Shown here: positions 16,501 to 25,558 of the stretch, in pieces
Position numbering within the stretch: position 1 is the stretch's first letter
Layout of the letters: each line of letters opens with the position of its first letter
Source of the DNA: Exiguobacterium sp. AM39-5BH
Lineage (GTDB): Bacteria > Bacillota > Bacilli > Exiguobacteriales > Exiguobacteriaceae
Direction of reading: 5' to 3'
Length of the DNA stretch: 64,000 bases
Assembly (NCBI RefSeq): GCF_003467445.1
Contig: NZ_QSGS01000007.1
Location: forward strand, 87,234 to 151,233
Made by a program: the position numbers and the translations under genes
Notes under the pieces: generated by a model
Told to the model about the DNA's origin: nothing
Database searches by the model: none
Seen by the model: only the letters and a program-made list of their open reading frames with translations

Positions 16501-16827
16501 TTAAGCGGCCAATCGATCACATACCGATGCACACTCGAAACAAACGCGGGCGCACTCCTGACAGTGCCCATGCTTATGCTTCTCACATTCTTGGGCGCAC
16601 GCCTTACAGACGACCGCACAAGCCCGGGCGAGTTCGGGCACGAACGCCGAATCTCGCGTCATCGCCTCGGCGAGAAACGAACAGATGGCGGCGCACTCCC
16701 GGTCGAGCCGGATGCAGTCAACCATCATCTTGACGTCATGTTCTTCCAGGCACGACTCGAGACAGTAATTACACGTCTCCACACAATCACGTAACGTCTC
16801 CAGTTCATTTGCATAAATCCGATGCAT
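16501..16827 (-). CDS. Four-helix bundle copper-binding protein (Csp/YhjQ-like)
   Basis: 108-residue cysteine- and histidine-rich protein; cysteines fall in helical i,i+3/4/7 spacing (CVETCNYCLESC, CIRLDRECAAIC, CAVVCKACAQEC, CQECARVCFECASVC), the pattern of DUF326 copper-storage proteins whose bundle core binds many Cu(I). There is no signal peptide, so it is cytosolic. ATG 16827 is 7 bases from AGGAGGC; a longer start (16848) is less likely. It is a single-gene unit with its own terminator. Confidence 0.83.
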   Translation of the reverse strand: MHRIYANELETLRDCVETCNYCLESCLEEHDVKMMVDCIRLDRECAAICSFLAEAMTRDSAFVPELARACAVVCKACAQECEKHKHGHCQECARVCFECASVCDRLAA

Positions 16828-16908
16828 ACAATCAGCCTCCTTTTCCAAAACGAAGTGACAGTCACATCTTCTTTATTCCCTAATCTTCAAAAGAAAAACG
16901 ACCGTCGA

Positions 16909-17520
16909 CTAGTGTCTCGGATCGTTCACAAACGTGCGGTATAAATAGGCGACTCCGTTCAACAAACGCTCTGAATAGCGCTTCGGCATGAAACGGAGCC
17001 GATAGAGCCGATACATCCGCTTCAAATCTTCCCATTGGTGATCGACGTGTTGCCCTTGCCGGAAACGGGCTAAATCAATCAAATAGATGCGGCCGTCTGG
17101 TGTGAGAATCAGATTTCGCAAATGGACATCAGAGGGAGTCAGACCCAGACGCCGTGCCGCGGCGAGCGCTGCGTCGACCTGCTTGATATACGACGCATCA
17201 ATCCAAATCCCTTCCGTCAAACATTCGAATAGCGTCTTGCCCTCGATGTAGTCGATGACGATATAATTCACACCTGCTTCATACAAGCGTGGGAATTGAG
17301 GTAACCCTTCGAGCGTTCGATAAATCACAGCCTCTTCAGCTGCAATATGCGTATAATCCGGAAAGAACACTTTGACGACGAGTCGCGTGTCTTTTATGCG
17401 AAACACGGCGGCACTGCGCCCAATCCCGTGCAGTTCGAGATCGGCATGAGCGGCGGTCACGTATGTTTCCTGACCTTGTTGCTCAAACGTGACGTTCGCA
17501 TATTGTTCGTAATGATTCAT
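16909..17520 (-). CDS. Kinase-like protein (YrzF/RIO-type small Ser/Thr kinase fold)
   Basis: 203-residue protein with reduced kinase motifs: Lys in LVVKVFF (about residue 50), acidic residue in AAEEAVIYRTLE, catalytic-loop-like TPSDVHLRNLILT (about 128-140), and DFG-like YLIDLARF. It resembles B. subtilis YrzF and other orphan bacterial kinase-like proteins. Retention of the Lys, catalytic Asp and Asn suggests activity, but the target is unknown. It has no operon partner. Confidence 0.7.
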   Translation of the reverse strand: MNHYEQYANVTFEQQGQETYVTAAHADLELHGIGRSAAVFRIKDTRLVVKVFFPDYTHIAAEEAVIYRTLEGLPQFPRLYEAGVNYIVIDYIEGKTLFECLTEGIWIDASYIKQVDAALAAARRLGLTPSDVHLRNLILTPDGRIYLIDLARFRQGQHVDHQWEDLKRMYRLYRLRFMPKRYSERLLNGVAYLYRTFVNDPRH

Positions 17521-17673
17521 AAGTCACTCCTCTTTTTCTAATCATCTCTGTCTCATCATAACTGAAATCGTTTAAATTTGACTCAGTTTGCGTCCTTTTA
17601 ATACGCCCTATAAGTGACGCCTCGTTCGTTTATCCTTATAATGAAAGCGACACACATTGAGGAGGAACTGACC

Positions 17674-18570
17674 ATGCAACGCATCGAACTAACAGAAGAC
17701 TTATCATTCTCACGAATCATCCATGGGATGTGGCGTTTAGCCGAATGGGAGATGAATCCACAGGAACGTCTCGCGTTTATCGAACAATGCATTGAGCTCG
17801 GCGTCACGACGTTCGATCATGCCGATATCTACGGTGGCTATACATGTGAGGGCCTGTTCGGAGAAGCGCTTCGTCTCAAGCCTTCGCTTCGCGACCAAAT
17901 TGACATCGTGACAAAGACCGGCATCAAGCTGACAGGTTCTTTTAACCCTGGTCAATCCATTAACCATTATGATACGACGAAGGAACATATTATCCGCCAA
18001 GCAGAGCGTTCCCTCCAAGAGCTTGCCGTCGACCAAATTGATACGCTCTTGATTCACCGTCCTGACCCACTCATGGACCCGGATGTGGTCGCCGAGGCAT
18101 TCATCACGTTGCACCGAAGCGGAAAAGTGCGTACGTTCGGGGTCTCGAACCATGTGCCGGCAACCCAACAATTGCTCCAATCGCGTTTGCCGTTCCAACT
18201 CGTGACGAACCAGCTCGAGCTCTCACCGATGCAACTGAAGCATTTTGAAGATGGTTCTGTCGACCTATGCCACGAGAAACGGATGCCACTCATGGCGTGG
18301 AGCCCTCTCGCCGGCGGACAACTGTTCACCGAGGCCGCTTACGCACCGCTTCGTGAAAAATTGGAGGAAATCAGCGATCGACATCAAGCGGGCGGCATCG
18401 ACGCCGTCGTCTACGCGTGGCTCTTAAAGCACCCGGCCAAGATCATGCCGATCGTCGGATCTGGAAAAATTGAACGAGTTCGGACCGCCGTCGATGCGCT
18501 TCAGATTGACCTGACGCGAGAAGAATGGTTCGAAATTTTGAAGGCGGCCCGTGGTCGCGACGTGGATTGA
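17674..18570 (+). CDS. Aldo/keto reductase (YdhF type)
   Basis: 298-residue NADPH-dependent oxidoreductase of the aldo/keto reductase barrel family. The catalytic tetrad is visible as Asp and Tyr in FDHADIYGGY, Lys in VTKTGIK and His in LLIHRPDP. The NADPH-binding end is in MPIVGSGKIERV. ATG 17674 follows GAGGAGG. It is closest in character to E. coli YdhF. It is monocistronic and its physiological substrate is unknown. Confidence 0.88.
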   Translation: MQRIELTEDLSFSRIIHGMWRLAEWEMNPQERLAFIEQCIELGVTTFDHADIYGGYTCEGLFGEALRLKPSLRDQIDIVTKTGIKLTGSFNPGQSINHYDTTKEHIIRQAERSLQELAVDQIDTLLIHRPDPLMDPDVVAEAFITLHRSGKVRTFGVSNHVPATQQLLQSRLPFQLVTNQLELSPMQLKHFEDGSVDLCHEKRMPLMAWSPLAGGQLFTEAAYAPLREKLEEISDRHQAGGIDAVVYAWLLKHPAKIMPIVGSGKIERVRTAVDALQIDLTREEWFEILKAARGRDVD

Positions 18571-18856
18571 AGGTAAAAATAAACAAATAACCCCTTTTTA
18601 ATTCCACTTTGTTATTTTCGACGATTTTCGTCATTTTCAAGAACGTCTACATCATAACGTTCATTCGTCAAAAATCGACACGTGTCAAATGGAGAAATTC
18701 CATTTCATATCCATAAGTGTAAAACAAGCCCGTTCAGTTCAAGTGGAGCGGGTTTTTTGATTTTTTTTTTTAAAATCGCATTAATTTTCCTAAGACTATA
18801 GTCACAAAAAAATGGTGCTAAAATGATGAAAGTTAATCATTAAAGGAGTGCACCCT
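18571..18856 (+). other. 286-bp intergenic region with a terminator
   Basis: AT-rich and without a coding frame. It contains a hairpin (18728-18752, GCCCG...CGGG followed by T6 and a second T11 tract) that should end transcription of the aldo/keto reductase. An AAAGGAG ribosome site at its right end serves the next gene. Nothing else is evident. Confidence 0.6.
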
Positions 18857-20131
18857 GTGAAAAAGTACCTGATTCTTTGTACGCTCGCCATGTTGTTCGT
18901 CCTGTTCGGATGCGAAGAAGAACATGCATTTCGTTTACATACGGCTCCAGAGTACTATCAAGGTCGCGCCTCTCTGCCTTCTGGTCAACAAATCGAGATG
19001 ACCGAGTCCGACCGGACGAACGTCCTTGATGCCTGTTACCCAGAGGACGCCATCACCCGTGCGCCTGATGGAGAGCGTCTCTTGATTGGCACGGTCAAAT
19101 TGAGCCAACCACTTACGACCACGGCCTCGACCGAAGTCTTTCCGACCGCCACATTTTTTGAAGTGGAAAATCAAACCTACGTCCAATGCCAAGCCGATAC
19201 CATCACCTATATGAAACAAATCGATGCGTTGCCGGATAGTCTCACTCCGTACCGCGACCAAGCCGTCTCATCATCCGCGACGTCGAAGCTTCGAGTTGCG
19301 CAACCGCACGAGCAAGTCCATTTCACCGAAGAGATGAAAAAACCGGTCGGCAATGAGCCTTATCCAAAACGTCACGGTTTCGAACAGACGCTCGTCCACG
19401 TGACGATGCCGTTCAACGGTTCGTTCGAATTCACGTTCGAGTCACCCGAATCGCGTGAGACCATCACGTTGCCCATCAACGAATCGTCACGTCAACCGTT
19501 CCTGTCCCTCGGCTTAGGGACCGAAGTGTCTCAAGACACGCAACAGTACGGGCTCCATCTGTCATCCGATCAGACGTTATATGAGGACGTCCTGCGACCG
19601 CAGGATGCCACCTACGATCGAATGCTCGGGGCACGGCAGGCGAGCACGCTCCCGACCAAGCTCGTTCCGAACGAGCGCTATCCACTTTTCAGTTTCTCCT
19701 TCATCCGCGATGGCAAACCTTATAAACAAGTCGTTTCTATCACCTATAAAGAAGAGACGTTGTTGCACGGCGACCGCTTGAAAACAAAAATGCGGCAACA
19801 ATTCGCCCATCGACGTCACGTCGTCGCCCATGAACTGGCTCTAATCGGCACAGAATCAAAAGATGCACCGTTCTTGCATCATGCCAACGCCGAGACCGTC
19901 CAGTTCGTGTTTCAAGCCATCGATCGCTCAAAAGCCGTGGCCACGGCCGGAACCCCAGCGCCGACTCCTTATTTGACGGTGTTCGAGGGCATTTATGCTC
20001 AAACGTTCGATCTCAGTTACACGGAAGACGATGTAATTTTGACAAACACGAAGACAGGCTCACATTTCAAATTGCTCCGCGCCGATGCCGAACGGTGGCG
20101 CGACCTTTCCATCGGACAAGCAAACAACTGA
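18857..20131 (+). CDS. Uncharacterised lipoprotein
   Basis: 424-residue predicted lipoprotein: Lys-rich start VKKYLILC, hydrophobic core and lipobox VLFGC at about residue 19, followed by an acidic EEEHAF. The mature part is a mixed alpha/beta sequence without a family that I recognise; it contains few cysteines and no obvious enzymatic motif. GTG 18857 sits 8 bases from AAAGGAG, which is better than GTG 18848, which overlaps that site. It is not clearly in an operon with the pirin gene, which has its own ribosome site and a hairpin between. Confidence 0.65.
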   Translation: MKKYLILCTLAMLFVLFGCEEEHAFRLHTAPEYYQGRASLPSGQQIEMTESDRTNVLDACYPEDAITRAPDGERLLIGTVKLSQPLTTTASTEVFPTATFFEVENQTYVQCQADTITYMKQIDALPDSLTPYRDQAVSSSATSKLRVAQPHEQVHFTEEMKKPVGNEPYPKRHGFEQTLVHVTMPFNGSFEFTFESPESRETITLPINESSRQPFLSLGLGTEVSQDTQQYGLHLSSDQTLYEDVLRPQDATYDRMLGARQASTLPTKLVPNERYPLFSFSFIRDGKPYKQVVSITYKEETLLHGDRLKTKMRQQFAHRRHVVAHELALIGTESKDAPFLHHANAETVQFVFQAIDRSKAVATAGTPAPTPYLTVFEGIYAQTFDLSYTEDDVILTNTKTGSHFKLLRADAERWRDLSIGQANN

Positions 20132-20144
20132 CGACACTTTTCAA

Positions 20145-20175
20145 GCCAGACTGGCTCACCGGTCTGGCTTTACAC
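20145..20175 (+). terminator. Hairpin, probable terminator
   Basis: AAGCCAGACTGG...CCGGTCTGGCTT stem-loop followed by a short T-run after the lipoprotein gene. The T tract is weak. Confidence 0.5.
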
Positions 20176-20253
20176 GTTGTACAGGCAAAATCGGAAAGCC
20201 TCCTTGCCTCGCTATGCGACAATGACAACAAACAGTGCAAAGGAGAGAGTGTG

Positions 20254-21111
20254 ATGACGAAACGATTCGAGCGCGACGTCGCCAGCCATTGGCCGGTCGC
20301 CTATAAACAAAACGGATATCCGCACGTGCAGCAGGGTTGGGTCTTGCCTCCGGAACGAAAAGACGAGTTCGACCCGTTCATCTTGATGGCCGAGGACTGG
20401 TTCAAGCGGGGAACGTTCTCGGACCATCCTCACCGCGGCTTCCAGACCATTACCTACGTGATTGACGGACGACTTGAACATATCGACAACCATGGCGGAC
20501 ATTCGATCTTAGATGCGGGTGACGTCCAATATATGAATGCGGGCTGGGCGGCACGTCATGCCGAGGAGGCCGTCGACGACGACTTGATTCATACGCTTCA
20601 ACTATGGCTCAACTTGCCGAAAGCACTTAAAACGACGACGACGTCTTATCAAAACGTATACGTCGAAGAGGCGCCGCTCGTGCCAATCGACGGAGGACAT
20701 GTGCGTGTCTATTCGGGTGACATCGCCGGTGTGACCGGACCGATGGACAGTCTCGTCCCCATCACGATGAGCGAGGTTAGCCTCCAAGAGGGAGCTGTCT
20801 GCGAGCACATCATCCCGACGAATCATAACGCGTTCGTCTATATCCTTACCGGCTCCGTCAAAGTCGGGACGTCGGCGACACCGCTCTCGAAGACTCACGT
20901 GGCGACGCTCACGTACGATGAGACGAGTGACGGTGAGAGCGTGGTCCGCCTCAAAGCGACGTCACGTGCGAAACTGCTCATCTACTCAGGTAAGCCGATT
21001 CGGGAAGACTATATCGCCCACGGTCCGTTCGTCATGAACACCGAAGAGGAGATTCGTCAGGCTTTCCGCGACTACCATGCCGGTGGTTTCGGTCCCCCGG
21101 CCGTCAAATAA
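20254..21111 (+). CDS. Pirin family protein (bicupin)
   Basis: 285-residue pirin. The N-terminal cupin shows HPHRGFQTITYVIDG with metal-binding His residues and GDVQYMNAGWAARHAEE; the C-terminal cupin lies around residues 175-240. Bacterial pirins can act as quercetin 2,3-dioxygenases or redox-sensing modulators; which applies here is unknown. ATG 20254 is 8 bases from AAAGGAG; GTG 20251 is an alternative. A strong terminator follows. Confidence 0.88.
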   Translation: MTKRFERDVASHWPVAYKQNGYPHVQQGWVLPPERKDEFDPFILMAEDWFKRGTFSDHPHRGFQTITYVIDGRLEHIDNHGGHSILDAGDVQYMNAGWAARHAEEAVDDDLIHTLQLWLNLPKALKTTTTSYQNVYVEEAPLVPIDGGHVRVYSGDIAGVTGPMDSLVPITMSEVSLQEGAVCEHIIPTNHNAFVYILTGSVKVGTSATPLSKTHVATLTYDETSDGESVVRLKATSRAKLLIYSGKPIREDYIAHGPFVMNTEEEIRQAFRDYHAGGFGPPAVK

Positions 21112-21112
21112 A

Positions 21113-21145
21113 ATAAGCCGCGCCTGAAGGCGTGGCTTATTTTTT
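21113..21145. terminator. Rho-independent terminator
   Basis: AATAAGCC(GC)...GGCTTATTTTTT hairpin between the pirin gene and a convergent small gene; A and T flanks allow use from both strands. Confidence 0.82.
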
Positions 21146-21439
21146 GTCTGGCATGAGCACGGTCTGCTGGGTCGGGACACGACCGATTGGGACGGTCCGT
21201 TCGACGAGGACGTACCGCTTGCCGTTCACTTCAAACTTCCGGTCGCCGAGATAATGGGCCGACTTCCCGTCTTCATACAGCTTCGTCAAAATCGCCGGCA
21301 CATATTCATTCAAGTTCGTGTAGTGCTCATCGAGCGTCATGACAATATTGCCTTTCCCATAGCCCAACCATTGATTCGACATGAATAACATGAGCGAAAT
21401 GGTGCCGATGACACCGATGACTAAAATGACTGTCTCCAT
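21137..21439 (-). CDS. Small single-pass membrane protein, unknown
   Basis: 100 residues from ATG 21439 (GGGGAGG five bases upstream). One N-terminal membrane helix (about residues 3-21) is followed by a soluble part with DEHYTNLNEYVPAILTKLYEDGK and KFEVNGKRYVLVERTVPIGRVP. I recognise no family. The sequence shows normal coding bias and is followed by a terminator. Confidence 0.65.
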   Translation of the reverse strand: METVILVIGVIGTISLMLFMSNQWLGYGKGNIVMTLDEHYTNLNEYVPAILTKLYEDGKSAHYLGDRKFEVNGKRYVLVERTVPIGRVPTQQTVLMPDKK

Positions 21440-21507
21440 CAAATCCTCCCCGATCTCGTATGTGTTTAAATGGCGTGATTATCGTACGCCAAGACTAATC
21501 TTCTACT

Positions 21508-21981
21508 TTAGAGATGCTTCACGACGAACTGTCGCTTCGGCTGAAAGCCAATTTCGCTATAAAACGCGGCCGCCGCTTCGTTCACCGACTAATAATCCAG
21601 TTCGATTGACGGAAATCCGTGTGCGATGGCATAGCGTTCCACTTCTTCCATGACCAAGCGTCCATACCCTCGCCGCTTCGCCTCCGGGTTAATGCTGATT
21701 TGATGCACGTAGAGTGTCCGGACAGCTTTCCGAAACGCGTTCGCCTCACTCACTCGCTCTTGAAAACAGACGTAGCCGACTGTGTCTCCGTCGACCTCTG
21801 CCGTGAAGAAATGATAATCGTCTCGCGCCATCATCTCCGAAAACGCCGCTTCCATCGAGGCGTGATTGTAAGGCGCAAAGAACGCCGGCGCCAACTGAAG
21901 ATGATGTTCATGGATTGGACAGTTCAACGTCGCAATCAACGCCGCATCGTCGGTTCGTATCAACTGCATCATAACGGCCAC
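21508..21981 (-). pseudogene. GNAT acetyltransferase interrupted by an in-frame amber codon
   Basis: The frame opens at 21981 (MMQLIRTDDAALIATLN) and has motif A in PEAKRRGYGRLVMEEVERYA, then IELDY followed by TAG at 21589-21591. The same frame continues without shift into SVNEAAAAFYSEIGFQPKRQF, the normal motif B of this family, to TAA at 21508. Families usually have Trp at the stop position, so TGG to TAG is the simplest change. The product as written lacks the last 26 residues, including the conserved Tyr. It is therefore either a recent nonsense allele or a base error. Confidence 0.75.
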
Positions 21982-22288
21982 GAACCTTCATTTTTATAGT
22001 CCCGCGTCTCCGTGACCCCGTGCGGCTTTTCATCCCCACGCAACGTATGGTTTGTCGTTTCCTGCTCTTTGCCGTGCAAACGGTGTTGAATCGGACGGGC
22101 CAGGAAGTAGCCGCCGAACAAGGAGACCGGGAAAATGATAAAGGCGGTTCCTAGAAACAGGTAGGCGTATGCACGCATCTCTCTGTTCCGACGAAGTGAT
22201 TGACGCCATAGCGCAATCCAAAAAATAAGCCGACAAATAACAGTGCGACAAACGCGTACTCGATACATTTCCCGAGAAATCGTTTCAT
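21969..22288 (-). pseudogene. Small two-helix membrane protein, possibly frameshifted
   Basis: ATG 22288 gives MKRFLGKCIEYAFVALLF, one membrane helix, and stops at 22151. An overlapping frame has MRAYAYLFLGTAFIIFPVSL, a second helix, and runs to 21969 with a polar tail rich in charged residues. Adding one base near 22176 joins both into a single protein of about 106 residues with two helices. Two separate overlapping genes are the alternative, as the internal ATG has only a weak ribosome site. The family is unknown. The end overlaps the start of the GNAT gene. Confidence 0.45.
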
Positions 22289-22344
22289 CTCATGACCCCC
22301 CTCAACTGATTAGTTTTCTGTACGAGATGAAACGGTAAAATGTT

Positions 22345-22869
22345 TCAAATTTGTTGGCGAGACATATACCACAACGTCGCCTCCTGCTCGGTCGCGGATA
22401 CCCAGTCTTGTTTTCCTTGGATATAGCTCTCGATATCTTCCGGATGCTGGCTCGCCAATTGTTGTTTAAGCGCCGCATACTCGTCCCGTACGTCTGGGAA
22501 CGTCATCAAATAATCGCGGAACGCGAGATGGCGGTCCACGCCCTCATCCCCGTCCTCGAACATATGGACGTGAATCGTCCGGACGTTTTCTCCTTTAGCG
22601 AAGAAACGCCGTCTCGGAATTCCATGTTCACCGAAACTTCGGTATCCGAGCGCCTCCATGTGCCCGACCCAATCGTCAATCCGTTCGATGTCCCGTACGA
22701 CAGGCATGATGTCGATAATCGGTTTCGCATCGAGTCCCGGCACCGACGTGCTCCCAATGTGATGAATGGCGACAATTTCCCCTTCAAACAAACGCTCGAG
22801 CTTGGCCGCCTCTTCCTTGAATTTTGTCTCCCATATCGAATCATACGGAATGACTTCTACTTTTCTCAT
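22345..22869 (-). CDS. GrpB family protein (UPF0157), nucleotidyltransferase fold
   Basis: 174-residue GrpB/UPF0157 protein. The core HHIGSTSVPGLDAKPIIDIMP is the family signature with the GS...D.D arrangement of nucleotidyltransferases. The downstream RRRFFAKG and HVHMFEDG are also typical. Biological role unknown; standalone GrpB proteins are common in Bacillales and sometimes fused to CoaE. Confidence 0.86.
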   Translation of the reverse strand: MRKVEVIPYDSIWETKFKEEAAKLERLFEGEIVAIHHIGSTSVPGLDAKPIIDIMPVVRDIERIDDWVGHMEALGYRSFGEHGIPRRRFFAKGENVRTIHVHMFEDGDEGVDRHLAFRDYLMTFPDVRDEYAALKQQLASQHPEDIESYIQGKQDWVSATEQEATLWYMSRQQI

Positions 22870-23026
22870 GGTTCTTCATTCCCTCCTTCACAATCATCGT
22901 TCCGTCTCTTTCATGATACCCGTTTTCCGAAGCGTTTAGAAATCAGCTCCGCCATTCGAAAGGTTTGTCACGACGCAAAATGGGAAATGCTAATATTAAT
23001 GAAATCAGAACTGGAGAGTGGATTGT

Positions 23027-23569
23027 ATGTTGACACAACAGCAGATTGATACGTTTAAGAAACGCCTTCTAAAAGAGAAAGCGAAAACCGAAGGATATAT
23101 GGAAAATCGAGAAGAAGTGTATGACGAAGGGGAACTGTCACATTACGATAACCATCCGGCAGATGGAGGGGAAGAACTTTTCTTACGCGAACGTGATCAA
23201 GCCCTCACTGAGTTAGATGAAGAATTCTTAAGCGACGTCGACAAAGCCTTGCTCGCCATTGAGAACGGAACGTATGGTAAGTGTGAGGTATGCGGTGAAG
23301 ACATCGAGTTGGATCGCCTTGAAATCATTCCGGAAACGACGCTTTGTATCGAGCACGCACGCGAGCAAGAAGAAAACAAGCATTTGACCGACCAGGAACG
23401 CCCGGTCGAAGAAGATGTACTTAACCCATCTGAGACGGCCGCCCGTAAACAACTCGACGGGACAGACGATCCGGGCCAAAGTACGGATGCGTTCAGCCAA
23501 GTCGAAGATTTCGGGAGTTCGGATACGATTGCCGATAGCGAAGGCAATCATGACCCGACACGTGACTAA
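23027..23569 (+). CDS. TraR/DksA-type zinc finger protein, YteA-like
   Basis: 180 residues from ATG 23027. A coiled N-terminal half (QIDTFKKRLLKEKAKTE ... ALTELDEEFLSDVDKALLAIENG) precedes the C4-like zinc finger, YGKCEVCGEDIELDRLEIIP with a second CIEH pair. This is the layout of YteA, a Bacillales DksA-like protein linked to sporulation or general stress. The C-terminal 50 residues are acidic and low in complexity. It has its own promoter region and a strong terminator. Confidence 0.86.
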   Translation: MLTQQQIDTFKKRLLKEKAKTEGYMENREEVYDEGELSHYDNHPADGGEELFLRERDQALTELDEEFLSDVDKALLAIENGTYGKCEVCGEDIELDRLEIIPETTLCIEHAREQEENKHLTDQERPVEEDVLNPSETAARKQLDGTDDPGQSTDAFSQVEDFGSSDTIADSEGNHDPTRD

Positions 23570-23585
23570 CATCAGTCAGTGAACG

Positions 23586-23617
23586 AGCGAAAGGAATCCA
23601 TCTCCTTTCGCTTTTTT
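23586..23617 (+). terminator. Rho-independent terminator
   Basis: GCGAAAGGA...TCCTTTCGC stem followed by TTTTTT, directly after the yteA-like gene. Confidence 0.88.
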
Positions 23618-23709
23618 GATGAATCGAGGAGGCGGCCTTCTTCATCCGATATCTTCCATCTTTCCATACCGCATGATACACTGTGTAAAAATACACCTTA
23701 GGAGCAGGT

Positions 23710-24297
23710 ATGCATACAAAAGAGACGTTTTCCGAACTGATTTCTAGCAAGCTCAAACTGATTCGCACCGAGCAAGGATTATCCCAAGAAGAACTATGTA
23801 CGCTCGTCGGCATCTCGAAAAAAACGTTAATTCAAATCGAGAAGCGACGTCTGAACGCGAACTGGACGACGACGGTCGCCATCTGCGCGCTATTTAATCA
23901 AAGTCCTTATCTTCAATCATTGATTGGGGACCAGCCGATTGAATTCATTCGTCTCGTCGCCCATACCGACCCGAGTCTGGCGACAAAAACGTTGGGCGGA
24001 CATGTCTGGTGGACGACGATCGAGCACCAAGGAAAATACCGGATTCAACAGAATATGGTCAGTCAACATTACCGGATTCTCGACCACGACGACTTCCGCT
24101 GGTTCAGCACGTTCGACCGCGACGAGGCGTTCCGAAAATTGATTGAACTGCGGACGACCCAAGATGAGCAGGGAGACACAAAAAAATGGCGTAACGAATC
24201 GTTGCGTCAATATGTCGCTTTGATGGGCGACGCGCCGCCGAGTACTTCGACGACATCCATCGGGTCGACCGTGTTACCGGCCGAACTTGATGAATAA
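23710..24297 (+). CDS. XRE family transcriptional regulator
   Basis: 195-residue protein with an N-terminal helix-turn-helix of the Cro/CI type (about residues 12-65): KLKLIRTEQGLSQEELCTLV, then GISKKTLIQIEKRRLNANW. The C-terminal part (90-170) is an unassigned domain containing GGHVWWTTIEHQGKYRIQ. The last 30 residues lie antisense to the end of the convergent M23 gene, a 91-base overlap without a terminator between, so the true C-terminus may be earlier. Confidence 0.78.
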   Translation: MHTKETFSELISSKLKLIRTEQGLSQEELCTLVGISKKTLIQIEKRRLNANWTTTVAICALFNQSPYLQSLIGDQPIEFIRLVAHTDPSLATKTLGGHVWWTTIEHQGKYRIQQNMVSQHYRILDHDDFRWFSTFDRDEAFRKLIELRTTQDEQGDTKKWRNESLRQYVALMGDAPPSTSTTSIGSTVLPAELDE

Positions 24298-25198
24298 GCA
24301 TATTCTCCTTGATGCACTTCGAAATGGAGGTGCGGACCTGAAGAGTTGCCCGTATTGCCGATTTGGCCGATGCCTTCGCCTTGGAGCAACGTTTGACCTG
24401 TCTTCACTTCGATTTTATGCATATGGGCGTAGACCGTCGTCCACTTCTCTCCATCGATTTCATGCTCGATGAAGACGTGCTTCCCATAAGGGCCGCCCGA
24501 TTTGACATCCGTGACCGTTCCAGCCGCCGCCGCATAAATCGGTGTGCCGACGTTCGCCGCGATATCGAGCCCGTTATGGAACGTATAGCCGAACTGGCCG
24601 CTCGCCGGTCCGTAACCTTGTGACAGACGTCCTGTCGCCGGCATCATAACCTTGTCAGGCGCAAGCGCCGCCGTTTGTTGCTTCAAGTCTTTCAATTGGG
24701 CCGCTTGCCCTTTCAGCTGCTTATATGCAGCCACGTGAGCCGAGCGGGCTTTTTGTCGCTCTGCTTTCACGTCTGCTTGTTTCGTCTCAAGCGCCTTTAA
24801 CGATTGCGTTGTCTCGGCTTGTTTGGCTTGCAAATCACGCTTTGTCTCTTCAGACTCCGCCGCCTCTGCCTTAGCGCTCGGGAGGATCGTCGACAACACT
24901 TGTTTGAATAGAGAGGTGTCACTAGTTTCAGGATTCAACGCCGTCTCGTACGACGTGAGTTTGATTGGGTCTGCTCGATTTTTTGATCGATTGCTTTCGC
25001 ACTCTGATCGATCGTTTGGACATGACGTTTGGCTTTAGCGACCGATTGTTTCGACGTTTGAATCCGCTGTTTGGTCTGTTGAAGCGATTTCGTCGTCTTG
25101 ACAAGGTCTTGTGGGGTAATTTGATCTGCCGATACGGCTGAAGTCCCTGACAGAATCAGGACGCCTGTACCGACGGTGACGAGTAGTTGTTTCCACAT
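24207..25198 (-). pseudogene. M23 peptidase with coiled-coil (EnvC-like murein hydrolase), one frameshift
   Basis: ATG 25198 (GGAGG about 12 bases upstream) gives a signal peptide (MWKQLLVTVGTGVLILSG..SAVSA) and a coiled coil rich in Gln/Lys (TKQRIQTSKQSVAKAKRHV). The frame breaks near 24961; adding one T on the plus strand at the T run 24960-24962 (A on the coding strand) joins it to the rest. That part holds a second coiled coil and the LytM domain with HNGLDIAANVGTPIYA and GPHLHFEVH, the zinc-ligand and catalytic residues. The repaired protein would be about 330 residues and exported, likely cutting peptidoglycan cross-bridges. As printed, the secreted N-terminus and catalytic domain are in different frames. 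Confidence 0.83.
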
Positions 25199-25378
25199 AT
25201 ATTGATAAAACCTCCAGATGGGATGATGCGTTAGGTTGATGAAAAGCTATAAGGGCGAATATAGCACCCGCATCGGAAAAGTTCAATATATGAAGTATTT
25301 CATTTGCATGTCGAACGTATCAAGACTGTGAACTCGACTTTCATAAACTTCACTCACGTTTCATACGTATGGTCAGGG

Positions 25379-25558
25379 TCACCGTCTTCGATGCAAGACA
25401 ATCCCGATGATGCTGACGGTGGCCAGAACAGTCAACGCCGGTCCGCCGAACAAAAAGAGACGATTGAGGCCGAATGGAAGACTCGTCGTCAGTCCGAGAA
25501 TGGTAAACAAGTTGCCGACAATCAGAGCAAGCATAAGAACAGGCAACAAGACGCGCAT
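25379..25558 (-). CDS. Small membrane protein coupled to GNAT gene (59 aa)
   Basis: ATG 25558 shares its A with the TAA of the upstream GNAT gene (TAATG), a classic coupled start. The 59-residue protein has two membrane helices, about residues 3-22 (VLLPVLMLALIVGNLFTILG) and 37-55 (GGPALTVLATVSIIGIVL), and a basic tail HRRR ending at TGA 25379. No family is recognised. It is too short for usual gene callers but has clear topology and coupling. Confidence 0.6.
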   Translation of the reverse strand: MRVLLPVLMLALIVGNLFTILGLTTSLPFGLNRLFLFGGPALTVLATVSIIGIVLHRRR

